From Dirofilaria immitis (Eukaryota > Nematoda > Chromadorea > Rhabditida > Onchocercidae): a DNA stretch of 64,000 nucleotides. The notes under the pieces were generated by a model. The model searched no databases, was not told the origin of the DNA, and worked only from the letters and a program-made list of their open reading frames with translations. Shown here in pieces: positions 48,873 through 63,173 of the stretch. A program made the translations under genes and the position numbers. The stretch covers positions 4,461,001 through 4,525,000 of the forward strand of contig JAKNDB010000068.1 in the NCBI GenBank assembly GCA_024305405.1, in the 5' to 3' direction. Position 1 is the stretch's first letter; every line of letters starts with the position of its first letter.

Positions 48873-51800
48873 AATGCTAGTAATAATAATCGTTTCTAAC
48901 GTAGGCCTTACGGCCCCAGGAAAGTAATTGATTTTTCGATTCTGTAATTTGCCAAAAATTGCTTATATTTTTACAGAATTTTTCCGTGTTTTTTCTCGTT
49001 AAAAAATTAAACTCCGCTACCTTTTTTCGAATATAGTACTGCAACAATAACGATAATAATAATTGTTTGCAAGTCTTTCCCGTATGTTTATCTTCCCGTT
49101 TATTTGGGCCAATGATAATTTAAATATAGTTAATTAGTTACTAAATTTGGTAGTAGTAATAAATAAATATGAATATTTCTTTATTATATGACGAAATAAT
49201 TGTTTTGGAGCCAGAATGAATTGAATTGATTTCACACTTCACGTCGTATATTTAGCTTCTTGCAAAATTCTTATAGCTAAAAAATTTTTAATTTATAAAT
49301 TCTCATTTTTATTTCTTTAAAATTTGTATTCTGAGTTATCGTTATTTTTGTAAAATTATCATAAGAAAAGGAACAGGGAATTTTCTCTTTTTTCTTCGTT
49401 AGCGACGTAAAAATGATATAGGAAAGTAGGAGAAGGAGAAAAGAAAAAGAGAAATCTTTAAGAATGAAATTAGATTTTATTAATTACAACAACTAAGAAT
49501 TGTAGAACGATTAGACGGTTGACTGTCTAAAGAGCTTATTTCAAAAAAAAAAAAGAATTAGATTACAATGATAAAAACACTAAGAACTACAAGGATACCT
49601 GTTCTGAAATTTGATCAAATTGCGATAAGTCATAGAATGGGATTGTTTACTTTATTTCTTGCATAAAGTTCAAAATTTTCAATTTTTCTAAAAGTCATTT
49701 CAATTCTATCGTTTTTTTTTGGAAAGAAATGATAAGGAAAATTGATGCTAAAAGAAAGAAATTCTGTCTGTCTATGGACATGATTTATATTCCAATAAAT
49801 AAGTTTGCTTTTTAATTTAGCTTTTGTTTAGCAAAACTTAAAGCCGAAAAAGAAGGCCAACCAATAATAATATCCTAAGGGAATATTTGAAATCCTTAAG
49901 AATATAACGCAAAGCTAATATTTTAATCCAAAACAGTTTCGGATTTTCAATAATTTGGTTACAAGGGAAGCCTTATATTAATCATTGAACAGTCAAATTT
50001 ATTAAATTTTTTTCCTTTAAGAAACTTTGCTTCTATCGAAATGAAATGGCTATATTTAAGTCTTACTAATTTTTTACGTTTTAATAATTCTACGGAAGAG
50101 AAAAATAAACTGCTGATTTTCCTTTTCTGTTAGCCGGTCATAGAACATATCTTAAAATTCATCATAATTAAATCAGCAGAAGTAAATTTGCATTAATTAA
50201 ATCATCTGAGAATATTAAATTAATCGTAGTAAATTAGCATATATTTAGGAGGTTGTTGTTTATAGACAAAAACAAAATATATATAGTAAATTAAGCAATT
50301 AAATAGTATATGATTTATAATCAGCAAACTAAAAGCATTCTAGATGATATGATATTAATAAATGTTATAATATACTGTCAACTTATTTGCGATGCAAAAG
50401 AAATTAATTCATATTCTCTAGGATAAGCTTATTTATATTCATCTAAAAATGATGATAAAAGTAAAATGATGAACAGAAAAAGAAAATGACAGATAAAATA
50501 ATAATGACAAAAATTTTAAAAATCACGTTTAAATTTCAAATTTAATAATTTGGTTAATGAGATGAAATGTGTTAAATGAATGAAAATATAAATGTGGAGC
50601 ACATCTGGCATTTCAAAATGGATAGATAATGATAATATACGGAGGTCTCACTGATTAGCTTTTTGTGATGCAATTAAAAGTTTTAGAAAAAATTTAAACT
50701 TCATTTTAGTTACAGCAAAAGGAGAAAAAAGACAAGTTATTAACTGTGTTGTTAAAATTGCTTCGCTTTTTCGTTTTTTTTTTATTTTTTCTGTTTAAAA
50801 ATTATTAAATGATTTTTGCAATTTTTGATCTAATCAGTCAACGGATGATAATGGATAGATAAAATTAAAATATGATATGATATATGTTCTCGGAGCCAGT
50901 TCGAATTGTCTATTTAGGGGATAAATGATAAAACAGTTTGATTAAAGAAATTATTTTATAATACAATCATAAATCAAAAAGAAAATAATACAACAAATAA
51001 AGAGAAAACTGATGTGAATATTATGTATTTTAAAAGAAATATACTGAATGAATAGATTAGTTAATGAAATTTCTGAATAATATTTAAAGAGTAAGTGATA
51101 AGAAAAAGTGATAACTATGAAGCGTAAGAAATTGATCAGTTGAAGTATTTGCATAAAAACTAGCAATCTTAGAAGAATTAAATGATTAAAAGATATTATA
51201 ATTAGAAAAGTTTAAAAGTTCCAAAAAATATTTTTCAAATAATATAAATCTCTCTTATTTCCAATCAATAAGCAGCTATCCGTTTGATAACTTAATGTTC
51301 GCGTGTATTTATTATTTGCTTTATTTACATTTCGCTTAATTATTAACATCCTTTTTATTTTGTTGTTAAATTTGAATTTGAATTTAAATTGAAATCAATC
51401 ATCGATAATCATTCCATAAAATATGCGACAAAACAGATTATTGGAAAAAGTATACTACGCGAATTAAATAAGTTTATTTATTATATAATTACTCAAACAT
51501 ACATTAAACTAGATATTTTAAAAGAAATTAAAATATAGGTTAATTGATTAAAATAACTTTCATTATAAACAAATTTAATAAGAAAACAACAAATTATTGA
51601 TCGTTGACGAATATGCATTATTCTAAATTCATTTGATGCGCAAAATTTAAAGACAAAGGAAAGGATTGATAAAAGTCGAAAAAGGCAAGAAAGACTTGAA
51701 GAAAAGATTAAAAAGTTGAAATTAACTCTTTTAAAATATATAAATTATAAAAGTAACAAAATGACGGATATGTACTTTACATCATACCGGAAACTTCTCC

Positions 51801-53440
51801 TGCACTATGATATTTGTTGTTGATTGAAGATTTAAAAACAGTTTATCCATCCTTTCCTCAACTAAATTCGATTAGAAGCAAAGACTGAAAAAGTAAAGTG
51901 AAATGGAAGGATGAGAAGTTTAAGATATGGTCTAACTTCTGAAAAAGATAAGTCAATCAGATTGATATAGCTAACAAACACATAGCATTCAGTGAACACG
52001 AAGGAGTTAACCAAAAAAAAATAAAAAAATTTTTTTATTTCTTTTTCGCATCTTTAAATCGAACTTTTGTTTTGTTTTGTTTTTTTCTTTTCTCACTTTC
52101 TCATCCTTTTATCTTTGCTTCAATTTTATTTTATTTTTTTTAAACTATCGTACTTTAAATGAATAATAAAGAAATTTATTGAAAGATTGAGAAAAGAAGA
52201 TGAGATTCGATCAAATTTAAAATAAAATTAGTGAACAAAAAAAAAAAGAAAAAAGGAAATGTTGAAGTGAAAGAAAGAAATGTTTCTCACATAATAATAT
52301 ATTACATTTTCAACATAAATTCAGAAGCTATAAAGGAACAAACAAAAGTCATCGTTTTAATTTTAATTAACATTTTATTATAATGGAGTGAAGAAGAAGA
52401 AAGGATGGATTGGGATTGGATATGATGATATGCTTTTAAGAGATAATCCTTTCACTCTTCCTAAGCTCTTTATTTACTTATCTAACAAGTTTATTATTTT
52501 ATCCATTAAGCAACAACACAAGCAATTTTCCAATTCTTCAAAACATAACAGTAATAAATTGAGAAGAAGAAGAAAAAAGCTCTCACACACTAACTGATCG
52601 AATTGTTGTCGAAAAGTTTTGATTACTTCTAATTTACAGATTTCTTTTTTTTTCTTTTGCTTTTTTATTTCGAATTTTTTTAAATATGTTTTTAACGATA
52701 TTTGGGACATGTTTTTCATAAAATTTTATTTATTATATTTGATATGTTATTCATATAATATTCGCAAATTTTGTTTTGTTTATTTTTTTTAATTTCTAAT
52801 ATATAATTAATTTAAAATATATATCAATAATAAGAAATTATATTAATTATAAAGACACTATTAATTATGTAAATTTTTCAAAAAATAAAAGTATAAAAAA
52901 TAATATAGCAAAAATAGATGAATTATAAAAATAATAGATGATAAGAATATTTTATGATAAAAGTAATTCGGTTATTACAGTATATTTTCTTGTAATAAAT
53001 GAGAGAATTGCATTTTACAACTAGCAACATTCTATTGGAAATATTTTTAATAGTATTTTATAAAATTCATTTTATTTAATTTTTTTATTTGTTCCAAATT
53101 TTACTAAGCATAAGAGCATAGCATATTGTATATCTTTTTTAATTATTCATAACATATAAATATAAGTATATATATTATGAATATTTCCGTATTCAAATTT
53201 ATATAGATTTATATCCGAATTAGTTACAAAATAAATCATTAAAGATAATTTAATGTGTATATTTCATTGTAATGATAAGACAAATAATAAGCATCGATAA
53301 TTTAATAATAAGTAAATTAAAATTAAAAGGATGAAGAAATATTTTGTTGGACAAAATTTTATAAACATATTATTATGAAAAAATATTATTGTTAAAATAA
53401 AAATGCAACAAATGATTAATAAAAAGTTAAATTATTATAA
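48873..53440. other. Upstream flank of FGF gene; no gene recognised
   Basis: AT-rich with many A and T runs. No exon with paired splice sites and conserved-looking translation was found. The 5' control region of the FGF gene should lie in the part next to 48873, but no recognisable motif is claimed. Confidence 0.5.
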
Positions 53441-53457
53441 ATTTGTTAATATATTTA

Positions 53458-53493
53458 TGTATGCATGTGTATGTGTGTGTATGTGTGTATGTG

Positions 53494-53530
<37 letters not shown>
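53458..53530. repeat. Compound (TG)n/(TA)n microsatellite
   Basis: ATGTGTATGTGTG followed by about 13 TA units and then TGTGTG. The overlapping minus-strand frame of alternating Ile/Tyr and His/Thr is a repeat translation. Confidence 0.9.
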
Positions 53531-56500
53531 AAATGTATGTAATGTGATTATCGTGTATGAATTTGAAATACATGAAGTATGATCAAAGAGATAAAATAGA
53601 TCGAATTGTGATAAATTAGACAACTGATACTATTGTGCCTGAACGAATGATAAAAAAAAAAAAGAAAAGAAAAAAGAAAATTCATGTTTCGATCAAAAAG
53701 CGATAAAATTGAGCAAAAAAAAGATTAAAATCTTTTCATTTTAAAAGTGGACCAATAAGAAAAAGTTGACCTTAGCAGTATATATCACGATGTCAACCGC
53801 CTTTTCTTCTTCTTCTTCATCTTCATCTTCTTTCTCTTTCTTCTACTCTTTTTCTTTCTTGTCTTCAAATTTAGGGAAATACTTTTGATATTACTACTAT
53901 TATTATAAACTGCCTGATAGAAAAATTAAACTATGATTAATAAAAACAATCTATCAAACATTTCTCGTCTCTTCTTCAATCCATGGAATTTTGCCAATGA
54001 AAACTTTTTTTTTTTTGAGAAATGGAACGAAACAAGGAGAGGAAAAAAAGAAAATAAGAGAATTGATTTATTTAATTAGCAAATAATTTTCTTTTACAAT
54101 TTTATGTTTATTAATAGCAATGAAAAATAAAAAGAATAAATGATAACAATTATTTTTAAAAGGATTATTTCAAGAAATTCAAAAATTAAATAAAAAAATT
54201 TCTCGGATATTTTCAAAATTATAAAGAAATGAAAATGATAACTATCATTAAATAATTATTTGTTCAAAATAAAAAAAAATTTATTATTAGAAATAAATTG
54301 TTGTTTACCAAGAATAATAATATCATTCAATAATAATGCATAGCATAATTAAAATTATCATTATTTTGATTAGTTAAAATCATCGATTATTATTATCCCA
54401 GATATTTTGCATCTTATCGAAGAATAATATTTATTTGATGATATCAATTATTTACCGAAGAAAAAATTCATATCCATCACTCTAATCACATTGTTTCACA
54501 TCAATTCGAATTCTAATTCTCACATGAAATATTGTGAATAGTATGAAATGATTCATAACTGATTCATATAGGTATGTGAAATTAGAAAATTAAAATTATA
54601 AATAAAGAAGATAAATGAAAAACTGAGATATGATAATCGGTTTATAAATATAGCTTCAAAATTAAATTCTCTTTGAGATTTGACTAAAATGAAAATGATT
54701 GATAAAAATAATAATAATCACTGCTATAAGAAATATCATTATACGGTCATATAGTTTACTTAAAATTTACAATTTCAACCTTAACGAGAGTATAGTCAAA
54801 AGTATTCTTGCACGAGAACTAATTTTTAATTGATTAATAAAAATTTTGATTATTTTCATTATTATTATTATTAGAGTAAATCAAGTTTGACTCTTCTTTC
54901 CTTTCTTTATTATTATTATTATAAGCCAAGCTTGGCTTTTTCTACTTTTTCTCTTTCTCGCTCGAGAAACAAAATTAAATTTAGGAGATATGGATTATGC
55001 TAATCATTATAAGCTTTTTTGCATTGATATTTCAAGTTTTAAATATTCCAATGCATAATAACCATTCTTCTGCTTTGTCTAATCGTCTTATATTACTTTT
55101 GTTTATTTATTTACTTTCTTGTTAATAAAATTGAATTTAGTTACCGTAGTTTTTTCCATGTATCTTTTCCCCGAACTTTTGTTAAAATCAAAAATAAATG
55201 CACTTATTCATTCATTCTTTTTTGTTTGTCTGCCCATCTTCTGTTTGTTTATTTATTTTCCGTTACACCTGATTATTTTGAGAATTTAACGAAAAAATTA
55301 TTTTAACTAATTTCTAAAAAAGAAAAAAAACAGAAGTTTTACGATGGTAGAAGAAAAGAAAAAGAATTAATGAAAAAAAGTTCCCATTTCTTTTCTATTA
55401 TTTTATTAGCAATTGTAATTACTAAATTATCATGGAATTCAATTCCTAAATTTACTCAAAATAAATTAAATTACATTTACATAGTAAGATTTTTTTGAAA
55501 TAAAAATTGTCTTATCGATGCTATAAAAAAATTTATAAAATTCAAACGAAATATTTATTCTCAAAAATGTAATATAATTTACTTATTATAGTATTTAAGA
55601 CATAACATGAAGTCTTTTGATTAACATATGCAATGCAACTGTTGCATGCTGTTCAGTTTAACGTTCGAAAATTTATTCATAAAATTTTCTTCAATGAATA
55701 AATTTGTTATAAAATTCAAAACAAGCATTAGAAACGAAACTGGGACAACAAAAACAAAAAAAAACAAAAAAAAAGAGCGACAAGAAAGAACAGTTGTCTA
55801 GTCGTGTGAGAAATAATTTCTATCCATTCGTTCGTCTGTTTGTCGTTAGTTTTATTGAGCAGGAATCATCGAAAAACCTATCTTCTGATATCAAATATAT
55901 GAAGTGATAACTAACACTGATTAATTGATCTTCCTTTCATATTTCTTTTTCTTTTTTTCAATATTCTGATTGCATAAAAATTGCAAATTTTGATACATAT
56001 TCTCAATTAAATATCAAAGAATACCAATATTGATTGATTGAAGTAAAAATTTTCATTCAATTGTGAATTTAAGCATTTAGCGATTGAAATTAATATTTAT
56101 TACTAAAATGTTAACTAATTTAAAGAAAAATACATACCATTTGATGAAAGAGATTTCATGTATTTCAACTTTTATGCAATAGTCTCTTATAATTTGTAAA
56201 ATTGATCGAAATGAAGAAATGAAAAATTTATATAGCGATTAATCAAACAATTCGCTCTAATTTCTAGTGATAAATTTAGAAAATATTAGATCCAAATCAG
56301 TATAATCAATGATTATCATTACTGAAACAGAAGCGAAATAACAACGATAAAATCAATAACAAATTTCGAAGAAATCTTTATTTTCTTCAAAATTCTTTTT
56401 TTTAGTAAAAGAAAGATCAGAATATTTATAGCAAATTTTCGTACTTAAAGATGAAAATTTAAAGACAAAAAGATAGTATACGATATATTACAAATTGCAA

Positions 56501-56569
56501 TTACTTTCATTGAATTAAAATTTTGAAAAATATTTCTAATATTTATTATGCATATAATAGAAATTATCA

Positions 56570-56605
<36 letters not shown>

Positions 56606-58615
56606 ATATATATTATGTATAAGAATAACATAGAAATTTAAAAATTAAATTGAAGAGGCAAATAAAAATGTTTAAAGTGGAAGAAAATAAATACATTAAT
56701 GATAAATGCATTTTGGATGTTGTTACTCGTCATGCAGAGAAATAATTTCTAATGCTCTTTTACGTAAAAATTTACTTCATTTAAATGTAAAATTTCATGA
56801 TCTTTCTCTCAACAATCATTCATTCATTCATTTTATCTTAGCTTTAACTTACTTATTCATTAATCATTTATATGCCATATTGTTTATTAATTTATTATCA
56901 ATTCATATATCAATTATATAAGTTATCCAATCTTCGTTACTTTTCTATTTCATCTCTCTTCTTTCTAAATTTGTTAAATTTCAAAAATCATATCATTCTC
57001 TTTTAATCATTTTATCTTTATTAAATTATTATTGATAAAGTTATTGATAAAGTAAATGGATATAATTCAATTACTAATATCATAAATTTGATTTTTCTCA
57101 TTTTAAGTTATAAATGATAAGTAATGGGAAGTATGTTATATCGAATAATCCTTCTTAATTTTATTAAATTTAATAAAAGAATTTTGTTGATTGTTTAATA
57201 GGAAGGATGAAAAAATAAAATAAAAAAATAAAATCAAATAATAGAAAAGAAATTTCAATTGATTTTCAATACCAATCATTACTGATTTCTGTAATATCCT
57301 CTAATGACATCATTGGAAATAAAGTGACAAGAATTGCACTTCGCAAAAATAATTATCGCATATCTATTTAATTCGCAAAAAAATTATTTTAAAAATTAGC
57401 TCATATTTAATTGACAAAATGTCAATTCTATTTTCTAATATTCTTTTTTCTTGTATTATAAAAAGGGAAGTAAAGTATATTAAGAAGAATGGCAAAGAAA
57501 AAAACTGAAATTATCTTTGAAAGCACCGACACTTTTTAAGCAAAAATTTACTACTTAGAATGGATCAAATATGAAGAAAAAGAAGAGGAAATTTTGAATG
57601 CTTAACAATTGTAAGTTCGAAATGATTATAAATACAAAATAAGTCATAACATCAAATAGAAATGTCCTTTGTTGATGAAAATTTCACAATCGAATTTATT
57701 AACTTTAATTAAGTAGAAAAGAAGGAAGCCATGTTAAATTCAAGCAAGAACTAATGGAACTAATATAGGAATTGAAAAATTTTTTCCTTTTAATTTAGAA
57801 AGAAACATTCCTCTCTTTCTTATTTTTCTTTTTATTTACCTATTCTCATTTTATCTTTTCAAAGCTATCAACACTATTATCACCATCATCATCGTCATCA
57901 TCATTATCATCATAATTATCATTATCACTCTCCAGTTTTATCTATACTAACTTTAGACAAAGCTAAGCTTAAACATTTAGATCTAATTTCTGTAAATGAT
58001 ATTTTCAACATTTTCATTCTCTTTTTCCTTTTCCTCCTCTTTTCATCTTCTCTTCACCCTCTCTCTCTCTCTCTCTCTGTTTGCTTGTCTCCCTTCTACA
58101 CAACTGCTCACATCAGGTGATAAATGATAGGGAGAAATGGCACATTTCAATTTCGAACCAATAATGATCGTTAGTTAGTTAGTTAGTTGATAAATTGGAA
58201 ATAAATGAAATCAAAGGTAATTCAATATCTAATCAACTGATAATTATTCAAATATTTTTTCAATTCTACTTATCAATTAAATTTTAAATAGTAATGAAAA
58301 CCTTAAAACATATGATCGGCCAAGTTATTAAAAGAATAGAAGAGATATTAATAAAATCCAATCCTATGGCCAATCATCTAGGCCTTTTATATATCACCCT
58401 TTTAAAATAGGTCCCGGAAAATTTATCCCTTATAATAGAAATCCGGCACAAGATCCAACAAACCGATTTATACGATTAGGTAGCAGACAGACAGTGACAA
58501 ATATATTCACATGCAAACATGCACAAAACTTGATTGATGACAAGCAGTTATATATGAATGGAGGAGAGGTGCCTCAGATGATGAAGAAGCATCCGAAAAT
58601 GCGTTTTGCTTCGTT
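53531..58615. other. Gene-poor AT-rich region with simple repeats
   Basis: No gene recognised. It contains TTC/TTCTTC pyrimidine tracts (53800-53850), ATT runs (54855-54925), (TC)n at 56574-56603, ATC-rich sequence at 57870-57930, (CT)n at 58058-58078 and a five-unit GTTA/TTAG run at 58170-58190. Confidence 0.6.
56574..56603. repeat. (TC)n microsatellite
   Basis: About 14 perfect TC units. A GA/TC tract of this kind can bind GAGA-type factors in some animals, but nothing nearby supports a promoter here. Confidence 0.9.
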
Positions 58616-58619
58616 CTAC

Positions 58620-58890
58620 CAACTCTTTCCTCCTCCTCCTCCACCTCCTCCACCTCCACCTCCTCCACCTCCACCTCCTCCTCCACCTCCTCCTCCACCT
58701 CCTCCTCCACCTCCTCCTCCTCCACCTCCTCCCTCCTCCACCTCCTCCTCTTCCTCCCCTCTATTTTCTCCTCCATCCTTTTTTTTCCTCTTCCTTTTCC
58801 TCCCACTCCACCCCCTCACTCTTTTCTTCCTCCTTCTTTTCCTCCTCCTCTTCCTCCCCTCCTTATCCTCCACCTTCTCCTCTTACTTTC
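58620..58890. repeat. Long CCT/CCA polypyrimidine tract
   Basis: Runs of CCTCCACCT/CCTCCTCC for about 130 bases, then another 130 of C/T-rich sequence; one strand is almost pure pyrimidine. Translated frames are poly-Pro/poly-Leu on one strand and poly-Gly/poly-Glu on the other. Such tracts can form triplex (H-DNA). Confidence 0.9.
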
Positions 58891-59621
58891 TTCTCTTTCC
58901 TATTCGACATTTCAATCTAAAAAAAAAGAAAGAAGCCTAAGGCATCATCGTAATCTTTAACCTTTATTACTACATTCAATTAATTTAGATATCCAAATAT
59001 CTCTTTCAACTATGAAATTAAAATTTTGTCTTGTTGCAAAATCTCGACAATTATTTAATGCATTTAATCTACTCCTTTGCTCTTTCTCTCTTTTCTCCCT
59101 GCTTCTCGATGTGGTATTTTATCATTTGTTTCAAATTGAAACTGATATAAAGATTTGTATTAGTAATCTATTTCATCATCATAAAATATAACACAAAGCA
59201 CAATAGCTTATCAATAAAAGCTTCAATAAAATAGCACCAAAAAGAAGAAATATCGCTAAACAGTTTATAATTTTTGGTAAGCTATTTTAAACTTTTAGAA
59301 GGAAGCGGAAAAAATGACTAAAAAGTTGAATTTATGCTTAAAAAAATTAACATTAATAGATAGTTTATTCATTAAAATTAAATGAATATATTAGCAAATC
59401 ATTACTTTAATATTTTTTCTTTCATTATTTTAGAATAGATCAAAAATTTCGATTAGAATTTTCAAAATTATCAAATCAAATTGTTACATATTTTTTCCAA
59501 TAAAAAGGAAAAAAGAAGATCTTTGATTTTAATCGAAATATTTGAATTTATTTGGTAACTGTAATTTCAATTAATTAACATATAGAAATAATTTTAGCAG
59601 TAAATTTATAAATATGTTTAA

Positions 59622-59623
<2 letters not shown>

Positions 59624-59688
<65 letters not shown>
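59624..59688. repeat. (TA)n microsatellite
   Basis: About 32 uninterrupted TA units. Confidence 0.95.
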
Positions 59689-59689
<1 letters not shown>

Positions 59690-60419
59690 ATAAATTATCG
59701 AATTACAATTTATCAAGCATTTTTTCTATTTAATTGGATTGATTTTTATTTAAAAAAAAGCAGTTCAATCGACTAAACTACTAACTTAATTGTTATTAAT
59801 ATAATTATTAGTGATATTAAATGTATAATTAATAAATGACAAAAGGAATAAAAAAATGAAAAAATAAGAAGGAATGAATGAAAATTTATAAGTAATAATG
59901 AATGAAGAAATAAGCAAACATTTTAATTTAATAATTATTAAAATGTTTCAAGTTCGACAGTAATGAATTAATGATATCTTTGAATATATAATGTGATATA
60001 TGAAATTCTTCTCACCTTTCATTGGATAAAGATTAATCATTAGATAATCAACAATTAGAATGCAGTGAAGGATTGAAACTGATATCATCAACTTCAACGA
60101 TTTTTATAATTTCTCAGCAATCGTCAATCAGCAGTAATATTACTTACTTTATAATAATAATACAATACTTAGTAATTATGATAACAGGAAACAACAATGA
60201 TAATAACTGTAACAACATTTGTCATTTATTTTCACTTATCAACTATTATTTATCATTATTATTTTTTGCTGATATAATAGTGATTATATTCTCTTTATTA
60301 CTACAATTATGCAATTAATAGTTGATAAGTAAAAATAAAAAATTTCAAATTTTTGCTTATTTTTATTGAGTGCAGAAAAAGTCAATAGAAAATATTTTTG
60401 CAAAAGTTTTTGATATTTT

Positions 60420-61075
60420 ATAATATAATAATAATAATCATAGTCATAATAGCTAATCATAATAGTAGTAATAAAAGCAAATATATAATCACTATTATAT
60501 CAGCAAAAATAATAATGATAAATAATAACAATAACGATAATAGTAGTGATAATGAAAATGAAAAAAATCAATGGCATTGATGGTAGTAATGATAATAGTA
60601 ATAATAATAATGATAACAACAGAAGTAATATTATCGGTAGTTTCAGGCTAAAAATAACAAAAGTACAAAGAGTGAGGAAGAGAACCGAACTAAACTGAAC
60701 AGACAATCGAAAAAATCATTCGTTGATTTCTTTTTTTTTTTATTGGAAAATAATTGTCGCGCCGAAAAATTATATATATAGTGCCTGATGTTTAACAAAG
60801 GAAAATATCTATTTAATAGCTTGATGTGATTTTTCGTCGCTTGATTGTAATGTAGTAATTGATTGAAGATAATAATGATGCTAATAATTATGATGGTAAT
60901 GATAAGGATAACGATGATAATGATGATGACAAATATAATAATTATGAATACAATTATAATAGTTGTAACAAATACAACAATTGTTACTATAATTAAGATA
61001 ATAGCAAAGGTAATTACAATGATGAATGATAATGATGATACTGTTTAATAATGGTAATAACGGTATAATAATGCA
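60420..61075. repeat. Interrupted AAT/GAT trinucleotide region
   Basis: Two blocks (60420-60640 and 60870-61075) of AATAATGATAAC-like repeats. Frames over them on both strands give Ile/Asn/Met or Ile/Leu-rich translations, typical of repeat DNA. Confidence 0.75.
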
Positions 61076-63119
61076 TGATAATCCAAGAAATTCTAATATT
61101 TTCATTTCTCTTCATTTCACAAAAAATATTTGGCAATAATATATTAACTAATAAAAAATAGCAGGATACTATTCACGTGATACGTGGACGTATAATGTCT
61201 TGCCAGTAGTTTAATAAATTTAAAACTTTAATAAAATTCGAATAAATCATTGAAAGAAATACAACATAGAGCTATTGATAAAAAAATAGATAAATGAATT
61301 AGGGAAAGATAAAAATGTATAAGATGAAAGAAAATGAAAATTGTTGAAACAATCGAGATTATTCTAGTCTCGATGAAGGAAGGATAAAATCTGTTGGTAC
61401 AATTTGATCTTTAATAGTTTTTACTATTTAATAGGTTTAAATATAGGATTGAAAATAGAATGAATGTTGAAATTTTTAATAAGAAATTTTTGGATAGCTA
61501 AAATTTCTTGAAATTAACTATTAGCTGCTTTGTCCATTTTTTAGGCCAAAAATAAAATATTTGACTAAAAAAAAGAGTGTAGAAGGAACCAATAACAAAT
61601 GGAATAATTAGCATAGCATCGGAAGACTAAAGTTGGTTCTAACAAAATTTATGCATTCATTTTGCTGGCTTAGTTTTATTGCTTTTCTAGATTTTAGCTT
61701 ATATATTGCTCGAGATTTAACTTAGTATTCCCTTTGGAATAAAAAAGAAAGAAAATGGACTAAAAATGATAAATTTAAAGCAAATTTTTGCTCTCTATAA
61801 TTTTGCAAAATATATCTGCAAATTCAGATATATTAGAATATTTATTGAATATTTGATTATTTTATCAAACGATTACTCACTTAATTTGATAATAAAAGAA
61901 GGTGTGAAAAGTGGATTTAATCATTTGTTAATTTTTATATTTTTATTAATTTCCTCCTACTTCCAACTACTATATTATTTTCATAACAATTTTGAGAATT
62001 TGAGAATGAAAATATTTAAGCTAAGAAAGAAAAAGAAATCTTTCCGGGAGATTAAAGATTAGGTGAAAATTAACATATATGGAGCAGTACCAGTTTTTTA
62101 CGAGAATCGAAATTTTCGTGGAACGCTCGTTTTTATAATTGTAGAATCATAGTCTAATGATAGATTCAATTTTCGCATTTCAAATATTCAATTAGTTTTT
62201 TTTCTTCGAAAATACATTTAATTATTGATTAAAGTTATGCAAATCATTTTATCTAATTCATATATAGCTCATAATTTTGCAGAAGTAATGATTAAAGTAG
62301 AAATCGAAAAAGTGTTAATCAAACAAGAAATAAACAAAAAAATATATCAGAAATAAAATATCCATATTGTACTAGAAAATTTTTTTCAAAAAAATAAAAA
62401 AAGTGTTTCAATATTTAATCTGTTAAACATGAAGACGAAATATTTGCAGTAATAAAACAATTATTTAATTATAAATTTTCGAAATTGTAAAATTGATATT
62501 ATTTGTTCATTAAATGAAAAATAATATTATGGGAAAAAGAAGAAAAGAAAAGACGGATAAAAAGAGAGATAGATTAAATAAGATGCATTAGATAAAGATA
62601 ACAGGCAAACTGATAAATTTGATATTTCAAGTTCAGCATCAGAAACTTAATGGAAATAATTTTCAAGAATTGAAATATTATGATTGCTAACAGTATTGAA
62701 TGTTGATATTGCTGTTGTTGTTGTGAATTTCTATTCTAACAGCTACTACTATTTTGTTACTAAACTTTAGTTTACTTCTTACCTGAAAGTTTAACGGATA
62801 AAAGACCAATTGTGGGAGGAAAAAAGAAGAGAAAGAGAGGGGAAAATAATAAAAAGAGGAAGGAGCTGAAAAAAATCATTTTAAAAAAAATTATTTTTTT
62901 TTCGTCCTATTTCAAGAAGATTAAATTACAAAATGATGCGAGAATAGAATAGAAGAAAGCAATATTGATATAGTCTGCAAAGATTGGTAAGAGGAAAAGC
63001 TCATCAATTTTATCAATTTTCAAAAGTTTTTTTCCTTAAAAATAAAAATAAACTTTGTTTCGTTCCACATCTGAAAAAAAAGAAACAAAATTTTTCACTC
63101 TTTCACATAAAATCTAATC

Positions 63120-63121
<2 letters not shown>

Positions 63122-63169
<48 letters not shown>
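63122..63169. repeat. (AT)n microsatellite
   Basis: About 23 uninterrupted AT units; the Tyr/Ile frame over it is a repeat translation. Confidence 0.95.

Positions 63170-63173
<4 letters not shown>

Noticed and set aside
58494..58940. 148-codon frame with a long proline run, and opposite glycine-rich frames
   Set aside because: They are translations of the CCT/CCA repeat in several frames on both strands, with no splice or homology support.
61766..62062. 98-codon frame near the window end
   Set aside because: Hydrophobic then lysine-rich by composition, with no splice context, motif or neighbour evidence.
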